In this document: piece by piece, positions 25,650 through 37,431 of the stretch
Layout: every line of letters starts with the position of its first letter
Numbering within the stretch: position 1 is the first letter of the stretch
From: Delphinus delphis
Lineage: Eukaryota; Chordata; Mammalia; Artiodactyla; Delphinidae
Assembly: GCF_949987515.2 (NCBI RefSeq)
Contig: NC_082694.2
Location: 44,912,451-44,976,450, forward strand
Length of the DNA stretch: 64,000 nucleotides
Direction: 5' to 3'
Notes under the pieces: generated by a model
Told to the model about the DNA's origin: nothing
Database searches by the model: none
Seen by the model: only the letters and a program-made list of their open reading frames with translations
Program-made: the position numbers and the translations under genes

Positions 25650-26380
25650 CAAGGTGGAGTAATTCCAGAGCCTAAGGCTCGGGACTCCTGCACCCAACAG
25701 CCTCTCCTCAGCCACCCTAGCCCTGACCTGTCTCCTTCAACTTCTTGAGTATTATCTCCACGAAGGGTTCTGCCAGAACCTCAAATTCAACATGTTTAAA
25801 CACAAAACTGATTCTCTTCCCAACCAGATATCCACTCTTCCCCTTAACCTGTCTACTTCCGTCATCATGGTGACAACCATGCTCTTTGTCATTATTCAAA
25901 CCTGAACCCTTTATTTTAGCTCCTCATCCACTCAGGACCACTCCCATCCAGTCACCATGCAAACTGTCAGCAAAGGATTGGGTCTTCACCACCTTTCTCC
26001 CATCTCTCCCCTCCTCCTCATTCTCTCAGCCTCCACCATCACTTGCTCCCTTAATCTCTGGACCTTCACCATCACCTCTTTCCTGTCTCCTTGCTTCTAG
26101 TTTCTTCCTGTTCCACTGTGTTTTGAACAACTGCCGAAGCGCTGTGTTACTCAAATACCACCACAGAATTTTAGGTGTACGGGATCTTGAAACCTAAGAT
26201 CCGATCAGTTGGCAGTTCCTGACTCAAACACTGTATTGAGGGTGTTCCTGGGGCCCCATCTCAGCTCTGCAGAAAGAGTGCCCTGATTGATTTTCTATGC
26301 CTCCCAGGGACACAGGGAGTGGTGCCCATGTGCCAGGTTTTAACCCCCACTAGGGTTTCATCTAAGTTTTTCATTTGATA
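25650..26380. other. pyrimidine-rich non-coding DNA, possibly a very old repeat
   Basis: A C/T-rich stretch from 25,720 to 26,110 gives a 103-codon frame on the plus strand that is not recognised. It could be a decayed LINE, but I cannot name one. Confidence 0.3.
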
Positions 26381-26384
26381 AATT

Positions 26385-26920
26385 TAGATCTGAGACCAGA
26401 AAGATTAATGGCTTGCTGAAGTCACACACCTGGTCAGTAAAAGATCTTTATCTTCCGTGTACATATAGAGTATATTCTATACATTAGGAGTATAAAGTCC
26501 TTGGATTCAGGAGCTAATTCTTATTCAGCTTTAAGCCAGCCCACACCACCATCATCCTAACCCAATGACAAGCCTTGGCTACAGGAGGTACCCAATAGTT
26601 ATTTACTACATTAAAAACCATACTGCAAAGTAATCTTAGAGTAGCAGCAAAGGAATAACGTTCATATAAATGTTTCTTGGTAAAAGAACTATAATTATAC
26701 TACTTTCAAGAACGGGAAAATGAACTGACAAAGGGTCTCCACTAAGTGGTCTTGAGCAGCCTCTGTTAATCAATATAAAAATTCCATTGGTAACACAGAA
26801 TTTTTAAAAATAAAAGAATAACAGCTCTTTTGACATAAAAATGTTAAGGTAGTTTTAAGAAAGCACTCCAAGAGGGGTCAGTGGCTTGTATAGCTTGGGT
26901 AGTCCAAAGAGAAAGGAATG
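26385..26920. other. unique DNA with weak MIR/L2-like patches
   Basis: Patches such as TTAATGGCTTGCTGAAGTCACACACC (26,405) and GGAGGTACCCAATAGTTATTTAC (26,583) suggest decayed MIR and L2 pieces. They are too short and diverged for separate calls. Confidence 0.35.
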
Positions 26921-26924
26921 GAAC

Positions 26925-27135
26925 TGTTATCAGCTGAACGCCTACTATGTGCCTAGCACTGTACACTGCTATCTCACAACTGTATGAGGAAGTATTATTA
27001 TTTCAACTTTACTGATGAGGAAATCATGATTCCAAGAGTAATGAACTAACCCAAGGACCTAGACGTGACCACATCGCTAGTATACAATAGCATTAGGATT
27101 TGAGCCCAGATCTGTTTGACTCTAAAACCCAAGCT
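26925..27135 (-). repeat. MIR SINE, minus strand
   Basis: Reverse MIR is seen in CGCCTACTATGTGCCTAGCAC, CTTTACTGATGAGGAAATCATG and ATTTGAGCCCAGATCTGTTTGAC. Confidence 0.85.
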
Positions 27136-27224
27136 CTTTCCAAACCAAGGAAAAATTTTCTACAACATAATCATCCTTACAGACCTTAAAGGACAAAAAC
27201 TTGATTATGACTCTACTGAAATTA

Positions 27225-28245
27225 CGAGTGACTGTTGATCAAAATAAATCACAAAGAGTTTAAAAAAAAAAAACCACAAACTGGGAGGTAGTTTTTGCAA
27301 CACATATAATCCACAAGGGATTATTAGGCAATCTACATTAAATCAATCAATAAGAAAAATATCTAAAAGACATACAGACAAAAGACTAAACAAGGACTTA
27401 ACAGAAGAGGGAACCCAAAAGGTCAATACTATAAATATATACTTAATCTCAATAATCAGGGAAATTGCAAATAAAAAGCACAATGAGATAACATTTCACA
27501 AATATGACTGGACAACATTTTGAAGTTTGGCAAGGTTGTGGAAAAACTATAACATCTGTACACTTCTAGTAGGAATATAATCAATACAATCTCTTTGGCA
27601 TTATCTATAAGGTTTGGCATTATCTAGTATGGTTGATGATGCATACACCCTATGAGCCAGCAAATTTCATTCCTGAGAGAGAGAAAAACAAATAATATGT
27701 TTGTGTGCATGTGCATGTATCCCCACATACATAATAAAAGACATGTAGAAGACCCATTCATAGCAGCCCTTTTATAATAGCAAAAGAAAAACAAAAAACT
27801 AAAATCAATCCAAATCTCCATCTACAGTAGAAAGAATAAATGAGCCATGGTGGAATACTACACAGCAGTGAAAATGAATGAACTACAGCAACAAAATGAA
27901 TGAGTCTCGGGAATATGTTAATCTGAAAGGACAAGTCACAGAAAAATATGTAAAGTGTAATTTCATTTATATAAAGTTCTGAAACATATAAAATAAATAA
28001 GAATTTTTAAAAGGATAGCCCATAAAGAAGAGCAAGGGAATGATAAACACAAAATTCAGGACCGTGGTTGCTTCAGATGGGATGACAGAGGGGCACAGAG
28101 GAGACTCTGAATGTATAATAGGCTCTTCTTCTTGAACTAAGTGGTGGCTGCCTGAGTGTTCATTGGTTTGTGATTCTGTAACATATCTTTTATGAGCATT
28201 GTTTTGTATATACAAATCACTTAATAAAAAACAACTTTAAGGGGA
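27225..28245 (+). repeat. old L1 LINE, ORF2 end and 3' UTR, sense
   Basis: The order follows the end of L1: GGGAAATTGCAAATAAAAAGC, CACAATGAGATAACATTTCAC, GGTGGAATACTACACAGCAGTG, AATGAATGAGTCTCGGGAATATG and CTGCCTGAGTGTTCATTGG, with AATAAAAAACAACTTTAAGG near the end. It is diverged and has no open frame. Confidence 0.8.
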
Positions 28246-28249
28246 AAAA

Positions 28250-28688
28250 AGGGACCAGAAGGTCAGGATATTGAATACACCAGGAAAAATAGCTGATGAC
28301 AGAGAACAAGATGCCAGAGGAGAGCAGAGGTAGTAGAGGGGACCCTATGCTCAGGGGTTTAGCTTCCTGGACTCCAGTTCTGCTATCTGAAAACTAATGC
28401 CTTCTTCTGGGGGGTGGGGGGAGATTGTTTTTTCAACTTTAGAGGTGTTTTAGCAAAGATCATAAAAAAATGATTAATCTAAATAAACACAGTAAATAAA
28501 GCTCTTCCACCTAAAGATTATAGAACTTTAAATTAAATATTTATTTAATATTTCTGTATTAAATAACTTACAATGCATGCATCAATTTCTTAGTGATGTA
28601 AGGGGAAAAAATATGCTGATACTTCCGCAAAAGACAAAAGATACTAGTAAGAACATTTTGATATGGAGGTCTTTTAGCTGAAAGAGTA
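28250..28688. other. unique non-coding DNA
   Basis: Nothing recognisable, apart from a G-rich run at 28,412-28,421. Confidence 0.45.
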
Positions 28689-28689
28689 C

Positions 28690-28852
28690 AGCAGTTTCTC
28701 AGTTTCATGTCCATACAGACCACTTAGGGGTCATGTTAAAATGCAAATTTTGATTGGAAAGGACTGAGCCTCTAAGAATTTACATATACAACAAGCTCCC
28801 ACTTGGTAAGTGATCCTGTCCTGATGTTGCTGGTCCACGAACCTCACCTCAC
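28690..28852 (+). mobile_element. MER5A-type hAT MITE
   Basis: The pattern CAGCAGTTTCTCAGTTTCATG, GGGTCATGTTAAAATGCAAAT, CTCTAAGAATTTACATATAC and GATGTTGCTGGTCCACGAACC matches MER5A in sense orientation. The 3' inverted end is decayed. Confidence 0.75.
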
Positions 28853-28854
28853 TA

Positions 28855-30880
28855 TGGTAGCAAGAGACATCATGAAAATGCCTTCTCTGGTGATGTTTAA
28901 AAATAGAAATATGAGAGTATCTAATTGAGACCGTTTCATTTTCCCCCAAAGTAGAGATTGATGACGTTATTCCTACACTATAAAAACTTGGATACAGGAC
29001 ACTCGTTATCAGAAAAAAATCAAGAGTACTAAACTAGGTCTTTTGCAAAGAAAAGGTGCTTTGAGAAACAGCAAAGACTGAAAACTTACAAGAGAACTCC
29101 AGGAGAGGTTTTACTCACCTGCACAGACCTAGAGAAATAGCTTTTCCAGCAGGGGGATTAGCCCTTTCCTTATGGAAGAACGGTTTACATTCCCAAAAGT
29201 CTCAAAGGAAGAAACCAGGACTACCATTAAGATATTCACAAAACATTAATTAAGGCCTGATTATCATGCAGATGTTGGTGGGGGGGCCCACATAATTAAA
29301 GGAGCATCCCATCACTGCATGTAAAAAATATATATGTTGGGCTTTAAAATTCTAAGAATATGCTGTTAAAACGAAAAGCTTATTATCTCAACAAAAACCA
29401 CACCGAATAATTTCCACTCATCAGGCCTATGTTTGTTTAGAAGTAGTAAAATCCTCCCATCTCAAAATAGTACTTCTACATGTAAAGTCATACTTTCATA
29501 CAGCAAGACAAAATAACCACTCACATACTCTTCCAAGGAAACTCTGCCAATGCCAAGTCTCTGCTAAGGATGTGTCACTAGTAGAGTGAGGTCTTGTCGC
29601 TTGCTCCTGCAACATCACAGACAGTTGTTACTACTCTCATCTGAGAGATGCTCTTTACCGAAAGCCTGCACATCAGAAGACATCCAAGTGACAGCAGTTT
29701 CTGCCCTGCCCCAGTACTTCTCATTCATTCTCTCTGATGAAAGTTTTGGTCCATCCAGAGAAAACAGAGTTACAAAGAGCTTAACCTAACAGAATTCTGC
29801 ACCTGGTAAGTCAGAACAGCTAAACCTCCTGTGACATCAACACAGGGTATTTTCTTACAACACAATAAATCCAAAATGTCTGGATAATCCATGGAAGGAA
29901 TACTCCCAAACATCAGAATGCAACATGATTTTATACAACCAGCACAAAGGTTTAGCCCAAATCTAAACAATTCTACATTTTAATGGCCCTGAAAATAATG
30001 CACATAAACCACACACTCTGCAGCCAATTCTATCCTGCAGAGCCACATAAAATCAAATGCCACTAACTTGGGCTCATTAGAGATTTAAAAAATAAAAGCA
30101 GACACACCTTGCTTTGAAACACTGATCTTCCCTTCCAGTTAACATACTGAAATCCCCTTTTTCACCTATACATTCTAGAAGAGCCTGGGGTGAAATCTGA
30201 AATGTATCCCATTTACCATCCCACATTGAATTGTAGAAGTGGCATTTAGAAGGGGAATTCCTCGGGTACTACCCCAGACTAAATAGATGAAGATGTTGGA
30301 ACATCTCCTTCTGACCAGATACCAGCTACACAGGCCCTGGTGGTCTGCCCTTCACAATCCCCTCCCCAGCCACATCTGCAAAATATATGTATATAAAAAC
30401 TACACATACATATAAACAAACAAATGCAGTCAGTTACCACCACAATCCCATTATTCATGACTGGAGACTTAACTTGGCTATCAAAGCCAATCTGAATACC
30501 AATTTACCATCAACCACGACACATTTACCAAATAATCCTTAATAAAGAGTCCGAATATGTAATTGTATTCTATTACAGAAAACGCAAACAATGAAAACAA
30601 AGCAAATACAGGTTAAAGAAATCATTTACCAGCCATCAAAAACATATATAAGTTCTTTTTAAAACAATTTACTGAATGTTAATATTTTTTAAAATGTCTC
30701 AGGGACATATGAACTAAAATATATCAATGGTTTCATTTCAAAAAATGGTTTCCTACAGGAAAAATTCATACTCTTAGTATTGATCAAAGACAGAGGTACC
30801 GTAATGCCGTAGCTGTAAAGCACCAAATAATAAACATCAACTTTCACACATGATGAAATAGATGGAGAGTTGGGCTGTGG
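28855..30880. other. 2 kb unique DNA upstream or intronic to the CpG island
   Basis: No gene or clear repeat is seen. If the island drives a minus-strand gene, this is the proximal part of its first intron. A low-complexity AT/AC patch lies at 30,380-30,425. Confidence 0.4.
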
Positions 30881-32639
30881 TTTACGGATTACGGGTGAAA
30901 AGACGCTGCGACTCCCAGTACAGACTGCACCACTGCCTCCGCACACCACTGGGCCCGGTCCTCCCGCCAGCCCCTCCCTACGGCTCAGGTCCCTCGGTCG
31001 GAGATCAGATTCCGGTCCGCAGCCGCAGGCCGACTCCCTCTGCCCGCATTAGCACTGCAGGACACCCCTTCATCCCAGCAGGGCCCAACAGACTAGGCAG
31101 GAGGGGGTTACCCAAAGAGAAGACTCCCCCACCTCACAACTAGGTGACCTGGTCCTCCCGACGCCACATCCCGCTGAAGCTGCATGACAAGGTAGAAGTA
31201 GCTCCGGGTCTCGGCCAAGGGCAGCCCTGGGCCTGGGTGGGGCCCGGAGGGGGCCGCAGGCGCCGAGTGGCCTTGCCAAGCCCCGCCAGCGAGAACCAGG
31301 GGAGGCTGCGATACTGCTGCATTGTGCTGCATCACGGCGAGGGCACCGTGAGCCATCCATCTTGCCAAAAAAATCACATCCCCGTCCAGATAAACCCCGC
31401 CGAATCCATTTTTCTCCTTCGCCGAAGCACCCCCATACTCGCCCTCTCCTCACTTACTATCTGGCCCAGCTTTTGACTGGAAAAATAACGGACACGGTTT
31501 GTGTACCGATGCCCACAACACTCCCCCTCCCCATCTGACGGCAGGCACTTGGCATCTTTCCTATCACAAAAACAAAGGGAAGGCTCCCCCCAAAAAGAGG
31601 GCCGCGGGCGTGGTGTGAGGGCTGATGACCAGAGGGGCTTCCAGCCCACTACCCCAAAGGCAAGCCCGGAGGGTCCCCGCGCTGGCACAAACCTGTTGAA
31701 GAGAGGGTGGCAGGAGCTGAAGAGCGGGCGCAGCGGCGGCTCCGCGACCCGAGGCGGCTCCCGCCCAGCCCTGGGAGAGCAGGGACGGCAGGGAGGGCGG
31801 GGGGCGGGCGCGAGGATGGGCGGGGGTGGGGGCGCCGGGACGCCGCCTCCGTTTCAGCTGCAGCGCGGCGCAGCCGGGACCACGCCTGGCCGCATCCCCC
31901 GTACCGTTACGCGCAGAGCCCGGCCCTGTCAACACCGCCCCCGCTCGCCACCAGCCGGGGCTAGAGAGAGGGCACCCGAAAATACACCCTCCCGTCTGCC
32001 CACTTCGCAACCACCCTCGCGCCGGGGGCCGCTGCGCCCGGCTGGAGGGAGGAGGCGGCGGAGGCGGGGAAGGAATCGGCCCCAATGCGTCCACGGATGA
32101 GGCTGGGCGGCCGCGGTGCGCACGGCTGCTCTGCGACCGCCTCACTGCGGAGCCCACCGCCCGCCGCCCCCCGCCCCGCACAGCCCGCGTACTCAGAAGC
32201 CACTGGAGACCCGGCTCCCCGCGACGCCACTGACCGGGCTGTACAGCTTCCCCGCCCCCACCCCGCTCCCCGGGCGCAGAGCAAAGGCGGGACAGCCGCG
32301 TCCTCCCGGCCTGGGCCCGCGCCCCTCCTCCCGCCGCCCAGGAGCCAGCCCGGGAGACAGCCCCAGTGAGTTGGCATCTTCCTGCCTCAGGCCCCCTACC
32401 TACCTCCCGCGGATAGGGGGGTGGGGGCGCCGGGGTCCCGTCCTCCTCCCGCTCCTCGGCGGCCGGGCGGGTGGGCCGGGAGGCGACTCCGCGGGGCTGT
32501 CCGCGGCTGGGGCCGGGGCTCACAGGACGGGACCGGTGGGCGCTGCTGCGCGGGGCTGCGCGCTCGCTCCGGGCGGAGAGGCGGCAGAGGGAGGGACTGG
32601 AGGAATCCGCAGCCTGCTCGGCAACAGCTGCACTGATTC

Positions 32640-32721
32640 CGGGGGTTGGGCGGGAGCGCGGGGCGGGGGGAGGAGGGGAGGGAGCTGCAGGGAGGGGGCG
32701 AGGGGCGGGGAGAGGGAGCGC
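32640..32721 (+). other. G-rich tract with quadruplex potential
   Basis: The plus strand holds many closely spaced runs of three or more G, including GGGCGGGAGCGCGGGGCGGGG and GGGAGGGGGCGAGGGGCGGGG. This satisfies the usual four-run G-quadruplex pattern several times. A similar tract lies at 31,795-31,840. Confidence 0.7.
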
Positions 32722-32742
32722 GCGGACGCGGGCAGGCGCCGG

Positions 32743-32772
32743 GTGCGCGCACACGCGCGCGCGCACACACGC
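32743..32772. repeat. 30-bp alternating purine-pyrimidine tract
   Basis: Thirty bases alternate purine and pyrimidine without a break (GTGCGCGC, ACAC, GCGCGCGC, then ACACACGC). This is the best Z-DNA-forming type of sequence. It sits in the middle of the CpG island. Confidence 0.9.
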
Positions 32773-33524
32773 TCTCTCCCGCACACCCTCCTCTGCTCTG
32801 CCGCGCTCCTTCCTCCTCGGTTTCCCACTCCCGCCAGCCCTCCGCGCTCGCCGCGAGTCCCGCAGCCGCCCACCCGGCGCCTGCTCCGCGCGCGACCCGA
32901 ACCTCGGGCGCGTCCACGCTTTCCCCGCGCAGCCTCTGCCCTGGCCCAGCGCCGACCTTGTCCCCTGCCGCGGGGACTGGCCGGGGCTGGCCTGGGCAGG
33001 GTGGGCACCGCCGCCGCGCTGTCCGAGCCAAGGGACAATGGGGGCTTTGTCCCCACGGCCGGCAAGGGCCAATTTCATGTTTAATTTGAGGCTAATTCGA
33101 TTATCGCCATGGAAAAGGGCAGCCTAATTTTCTACGTGACTCGTGCAGCCTCCTTTTGCCCCCGATGTTTGCGTTTGGAACGCAATGGAGGGAGCGTGTT
33201 GAGGGAGGCTTTGGAGAGTCGTTTGGTGGTTTAGTTTTAGTTCTAGGTGGTGATGCCTTATAGGTTCTGCCCAGCCTGATGAAGACCGGTGGTGACCTCT
33301 CCATGGGAAACCTGGGCGATGGAGGGAAGGCGGTTGTTCCTCGGCGAAGTCAAGATTTTCCTCCTTTATGAGTGATTTTTCACCCTTTCCCTCGGGGTAG
33401 CTGGTAATAGGCCCTACAAGTGGTTCGCGCAACTCTTGCCTCTCTCGCCCTAACGCCGGCTCACTTTAGCCTGATTCGGGTGCCCTTCCCGAGCCACTCC
33501 TAGGAAGTGGGGACGCGATGGCCT

Positions 33525-34158
33525 GAGGGCTTGAGTTCTCCCCCTACCTATGTACCGTGAGATGGACACGGGACGTTTCCTGGAGACTTGGCAAGTGCTA
33601 GAGCCGATTCTCAACCAGCTTGCCTACCCTGGCAATACCCGAAGCTATGTAGAAATTCTGGAACTGCCACTGTTGAGGAGAAAAGATGGTGTCATCACCA
33701 GGACCACGAATAGAAACGCTCTTTTAAACAGCCTGGAGAAACTGACTTTCTCCGTGCTCTGTAAGTGCCCAAAGCGGCACTGTAAGCCTTCAGAGGGAAG
33801 AGGGGCCTTCTCCGTTGTTTAAAAAAAAAAAAAAAGCCCTAAGGCTTTTCTCCTAAAGATCTGACCCTCAATACCTGAATAAAAATTTTTTCAAAAAATA
33901 AATAATGATGATGATAATAGTCAAATAGCTAGGATCGTGCTTATGTCTCAAATCAGTAGACATGATGGATTTATATTTTTGTATGTATTTTTCATGAATA
34001 GTTTAAAATAAAACTAAACAAAATCGTCTCCGCAAAGTGAAGATGATTCTTCCTTTTAGGCTTTCGCCATCAGTTTGAATGTTTGACCAAAGTTTATATT
34101 TGATCTATATGAAAAAAATTGAGGAAGGCAAATGATTTAACATTTTTCTCACAAGGTT
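33525..34158. other. flank of the CpG island with a 90-codon open frame
   Basis: A plus-strand frame runs from 33,550 to 33,822 (90 codons) and contains a GTAAGT splice-donor core at 33,761, then an A15 run. The protein is not recognised. It could be the first exon of a divergent non-coding transcript or chance. The rest is AT-rich. Confidence 0.3.
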
Positions 34159-34159
34159 G

Positions 34160-34265
34160 ATCAACACAGCCTGGTGAACTCTCAAAAGGCAGGGTTCTCT
34201 GTTCACTGCTAGTACATAGCAGGCATTTAAAAGGTACTCAAAAAATATTTGTTGAACAGAATCAA
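34160..34265 (+). repeat. L2 LINE 3' terminus fragment
   Basis: The end of L2 is recognisable: GGCAGGGTTCTCTGTTCACTGC, GTACATAGCAGGCATTTAAAAGG and AAATATTTGTTGAACAGAATC. Confidence 0.65.
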
Positions 34266-35157
34266 CATGTATGTGGCTGCCCTTGTTAGGTAATGCTGGA
34301 AACCCACTAGAAATAAAAGTTGTTTCCCTTTCACTTATTTTGTGCCAGAGCCCCCAGCACCTCCCCACCTACAGTGTTAATGAAATACCAAAGAAAACAA
34401 TGGCAGTACTGAGAAATGCCTGTTTAAATTCTTTCAATGTTATTCTGCAATTGTGACTCTTAACTGCTTCCTTTATCACAGATAACAGTACTGGAATAAA
34501 TCTGCATTTGATGCATGAGTCACCTCCCCTACCCCATTCCACTCCCACTTAGTTTTAAAATTTTCCTTCAAAAAGGAAAGCCACACATAACTTTAGCAAG
34601 ATACTTTAGTAAAGTGGCAGTAAGTATTCCAAACATGTGAAAGACAAGGATTCAGAGTTTCACTATAAATACCTGACTAGCAATTCAAATTCTTACCTTT
34701 TGGCGGGGGAGCAGGGGGCCGGGGGAAGCATCACCCAGGAGACCCCAGTGTATCACCGACCAAGAAAAATTAACAAGTCAAAAAAAAAAAAAAAAAGTCT
34801 AAATCTGGAGAGATTATTGGAGAAGACACATATCTCTGTGGAAAGAAAGAATCTAGAAAAAGAAAAAACTTTAGGCAATAATGATGGTAACTCAAGAGGA
34901 TTATTCCCAAATATCTCAGAAGCAACTTTGCTGAAGTTTATCCTCACATTAGAATCAAGGTTGATTTAAAGGAACGTTAAACTCCTTGGTTTCCTGTCTG
35001 TAACATTCTACTCTCCATTTTTAAAACCATGTGAGTATATATGGCTTTGTCTCCCATAGAAATAATACTTTATTACAAAATTTTAGAGATATAAATAGTT
35101 ATTTTAACTTTCCATTCAAAATTTAGGGGAAAATCTTGTCAACATGCATTAGTCACT
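34266..35157. other. unique AT-rich non-coding DNA
   Basis: No gene was seen. A poly-A run lies at 34,780-34,796. The 110-codon plus-strand frame at 34,637-34,969 spans that run and is not credible as protein. Confidence 0.45.
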
Positions 35158-35201
35158 ATAGACTGTTATGATAACACCATAGACTGTGTTACGATAACAC
35201 C
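35158..35201. repeat. direct tandem duplication of about 22 bp
   Basis: ATAGACTGTTATGATAACACC is followed at once by ATAGACTGTGTTACGATAACACC, which differs by a small insertion and a substitution. Confidence 0.85.
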
Positions 35202-35599
35202 TAGTTCCCAAATCTCAGTATAATATGCACTTTCCAAATCAACAAAAACTAATTTGTTGCTTATACAAAGCAACTGTGGTTCCAAGAGACTCTCCAGGGA
35301 ACCTGTCTTCCAAGTGTCAGCTCAACATTCCAGAATACTTTAATACTATGGTACCTTCATGTCAATGGGTACTCCCACGATATCCATTGCAAGGGAAGAA
35401 TGTAATGGAGGGTTAAGTACCAGCAACTAAATACTTCTGCCCAGAAATGACACAAGGTTTCCTCCCCACTCACATTTCATTTGCCAAAGCAAGTCATGTG
35501 GCTACACTTGAAATCAGATATGAATGAGCAATAGTGTTGTCTGCCACTACCTGTTTTATTTAGAAAAGAGAGAATGGTACCTTAACTATTTCCTTGGTT

Positions 35600-35772
35600 A
35601 TATTAACACAATTAATACCCATATACATACAAACTATTATGTATAAAATAAGCTAGGGATATATTGTAGAACGTGGGGAATATAGCCAATATTTTATAAC
35701 TAAAATAATAATTCAGATTATAAATGCTAAGTTATATATATTTTACCACAATAAAAATTAAGAAAAAAAAAG
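35600..35772 (+). repeat. L1-like 3' tail
   Basis: ATATTGTAGAACGTGGGGAAT, ATAGCCAATATTTTATAAC and TACCACAATAAAAATTAAG followed by poly-A match the extreme 3' end of an L1 in sense orientation. Confidence 0.6.
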
Positions 35773-36009
35773 AAAGCCCATCTTTTATTATAATAATAGT
35801 ACTCTAAAATTTTAAAATCAGGACACATTTTGAAAACTTGAATAACGTTTTTCATTTCTAATATTCTTAAACCTGACTTCCTTTTAACCTTGAACTAGTC
35901 TGGGAAGTCTCCTCATATTAGAAATGTTCCATTTGGTGATTTACACATATTAATTTTGCACTGGGGACACCTAAAGACTTACATGTTTAAACTGTCATTA
36001 CCATGAATG

Positions 36010-36230
36010 AATACTTTTTGAGCACCAATAACACACTTACTGCTGAATAAAATAATTCATTCTTTCCATTATTCAAGAAATATGTATGCCTTAATCTGTT
36101 CTAGGCTCTGAAATAGAGCAGTGGGCAAAACAGTAAAAAATCACTGCCTTCATGAATCTTCCATCGTAGTAGGGGGTACAGTCAATCAATAAGCAAGTAA
36201 AACATATGTATGATGATCAATCTGACTATA
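36010..36230 (+). repeat. old mammalian interspersed repeat, unnamed
   Basis: The wording GAATACTTTTTGAGCACC, CTGTTCTAGGCTCTGAAATAG, GCAGTGGGCAAAACAG and ATCACTGCCTTCATGAATC is that of a common old mammalian repeat I recognise but cannot name safely. A longer copy lies at 61,575-62,090. Confidence 0.5.
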
Positions 36231-36299
36231 TGGTAATGTAAATATTTAGAAATAATATTTGTAACATGATCAGAATAGTCTCAGCTTTCTATAAAGTTT

Positions 36300-36515
36300 C
36301 TTCAAATTTTTCTGTTAACAATAATAATGATCATAAGTAGCAACTATAAAATGCTTAACAGTTTTTAAAGTGCTTTAGCAAATGCCATACTATCTTGTCC
36401 TTTTGTGAGTTCTGTGAGGTAGATATCAACCCCATTTTACAAACGATAAAACTGAGACATGGGTAGGTTGAGTTGTCCAAGTTTACACAGCTACTAAGTG
36501 CCAATGATATCTACT
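36300..36515 (-). repeat. MIR SINE fragment, minus strand
   Basis: Reverse MIR is seen in CATTTTACAAACGATAAAACTGAG and GAGTTGTCCAAGTTTACACAGC. Confidence 0.75.
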
Positions 36516-36599
36516 TGGAAGCTAGTATATCAGAGCTGTATGCCTGGGCATTGCATGTTAATTATTAAAAAGTAATTCTCTTTGCAAGATGAAAAAAAG

Positions 36600-36722
36600 T
36601 TCTAGGGATGGGTGGCGGTGATGGTTGCACAACAGTGTGACTGAACTAATGCCATTGAACTGTACATTTTAAAATGGTTAAAATGGTAAATATTATGTAT
36701 ATGTTACCACAGGTTTTTTAAA
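36600..36722 (+). repeat. L1 3' terminus fragment
   Basis: GGTGATGGTTGCACAACAGTG and GCCATTGAACTGTACATTTTAAAATGG are a standard L1 3' UTR ending in sense orientation. Confidence 0.75.
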
Positions 36723-36724
36723 GT

Positions 36725-37428
36725 TCTTAAAGTAATTCTGAATGTAAACCTCTGGAATAGTAGAGTAGACGTTCTCTTAATGATTCTTCACTTAGCCCAC
36801 TTGTTGGATGACACTGTTCACTCGCTCTGTGTTGTAAGCACACTGATGTCTAAGGCACAACAAACATACTCTGCTGGTAGACTATACTCTTCTACATCTG
36901 TGTATTTCAGCTCCTACCAGTTGTGTTATATATTTCCCAAGGCAGATGTGTTTGTCCCCAAATTTGTTTATGCCAGTTATACTTATTATACCTAATAATT
37001 ATGCTTATTATAATTAAGCATTACATACACCAATTAAATATGAGTATTTTTGAAATGTCTCAAGAAAGGCTAAAAATATTGCCATCAAATTATGCATGGC
37101 CAAGCTAACAGTAAAAAATTAGAAAGGGTGGAAATTATAAAAACCTTGAACTATTAGGAGACAGGTTGCTTTGCAGGTGTCTCTAAGTTCTTAATCAACT
37201 TAAGAGAAGACAAAAATGTGTATCAAATAGCTGTGGCTTTTGCAAAAGAGAAGTGACCTTTCACTCAGTAAACATGTTCAGAGAAACACTTTGTTTTTCA
37301 ACAGATTAACAGGTGAATATAAATTTATGTTTCAAGTAAAACAAAACTTTGTCTTTTTCCAGATATACAGCTATAATTTTATTTTTCTTTTGAAATGTGC
37401 TCCAAGGATTAGGCAATGAATCATTAGA
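36725..37428. other. unique AT-rich non-coding DNA
   Basis: No gene or named repeat was recognised. An AT-rich low-complexity patch lies at 36,970-37,020. Confidence 0.45.
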
Positions 37429-37431
37429 TAT

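Larger units (their letters stand above)
31693..33050 (-). other. putative first exon(s) of an unidentified minus-strand gene
   Basis: Two splice-donor-like sites lie on the minus strand in the island. One is CAG|GTTTGT with the exon ending at 31,693, and the other is GAG|GTAGGT with the exon ending at 32,404. They could end alternative first exons. The 5' boundary given is only a guess at the upstream edge of the GC core. A 504-codon open frame (31,564-33,078) covers the region but has no recognisable domain. It has the alanine-, arginine-, glycine- and proline-rich composition that any frame in such DNA would have, so the exon is more likely 5' UTR. No downstream exon was recognised in the left 31 kb, so the first intron would be long. 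Confidence 0.35.
30885..33520. promoter_or_regulatory. CpG island, probable gene promoter
   Basis: Over about 2.6 kb CpG is dense and undepleted, in sharp contrast to the CpG-poor DNA on both sides. The core (31,700-33,050) is extremely GC-rich, with many GGGCGGG-type Sp1 boxes (for example near 31,800 and 32,665), an NRF1-like GCGCGTGCGC-type run near 32,750 and a CCAAT sequence near 33,068. No TATA box stands out. Such islands mark start sites of broadly expressed or developmental genes. The gene was not identified. Good minus-strand splice donors suggest transcription to the left, but a divergent transcript to the right is possible. Confidence 0.85.

Noticed and set aside
31564..33078. 504-codon minus-strand open frame across the CpG island
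   Set aside because: All frames are open here on both strands because stop codons are AT-rich. The product is a low-complexity Ala/Arg/Gly/Pro string with no domain, and it runs through both candidate splice donors.
32116..33084. 322-codon plus-strand open frame in the CpG island
   Set aside because: It has the same composition effect and overlaps other long frames on both strands. No domain was recognised.
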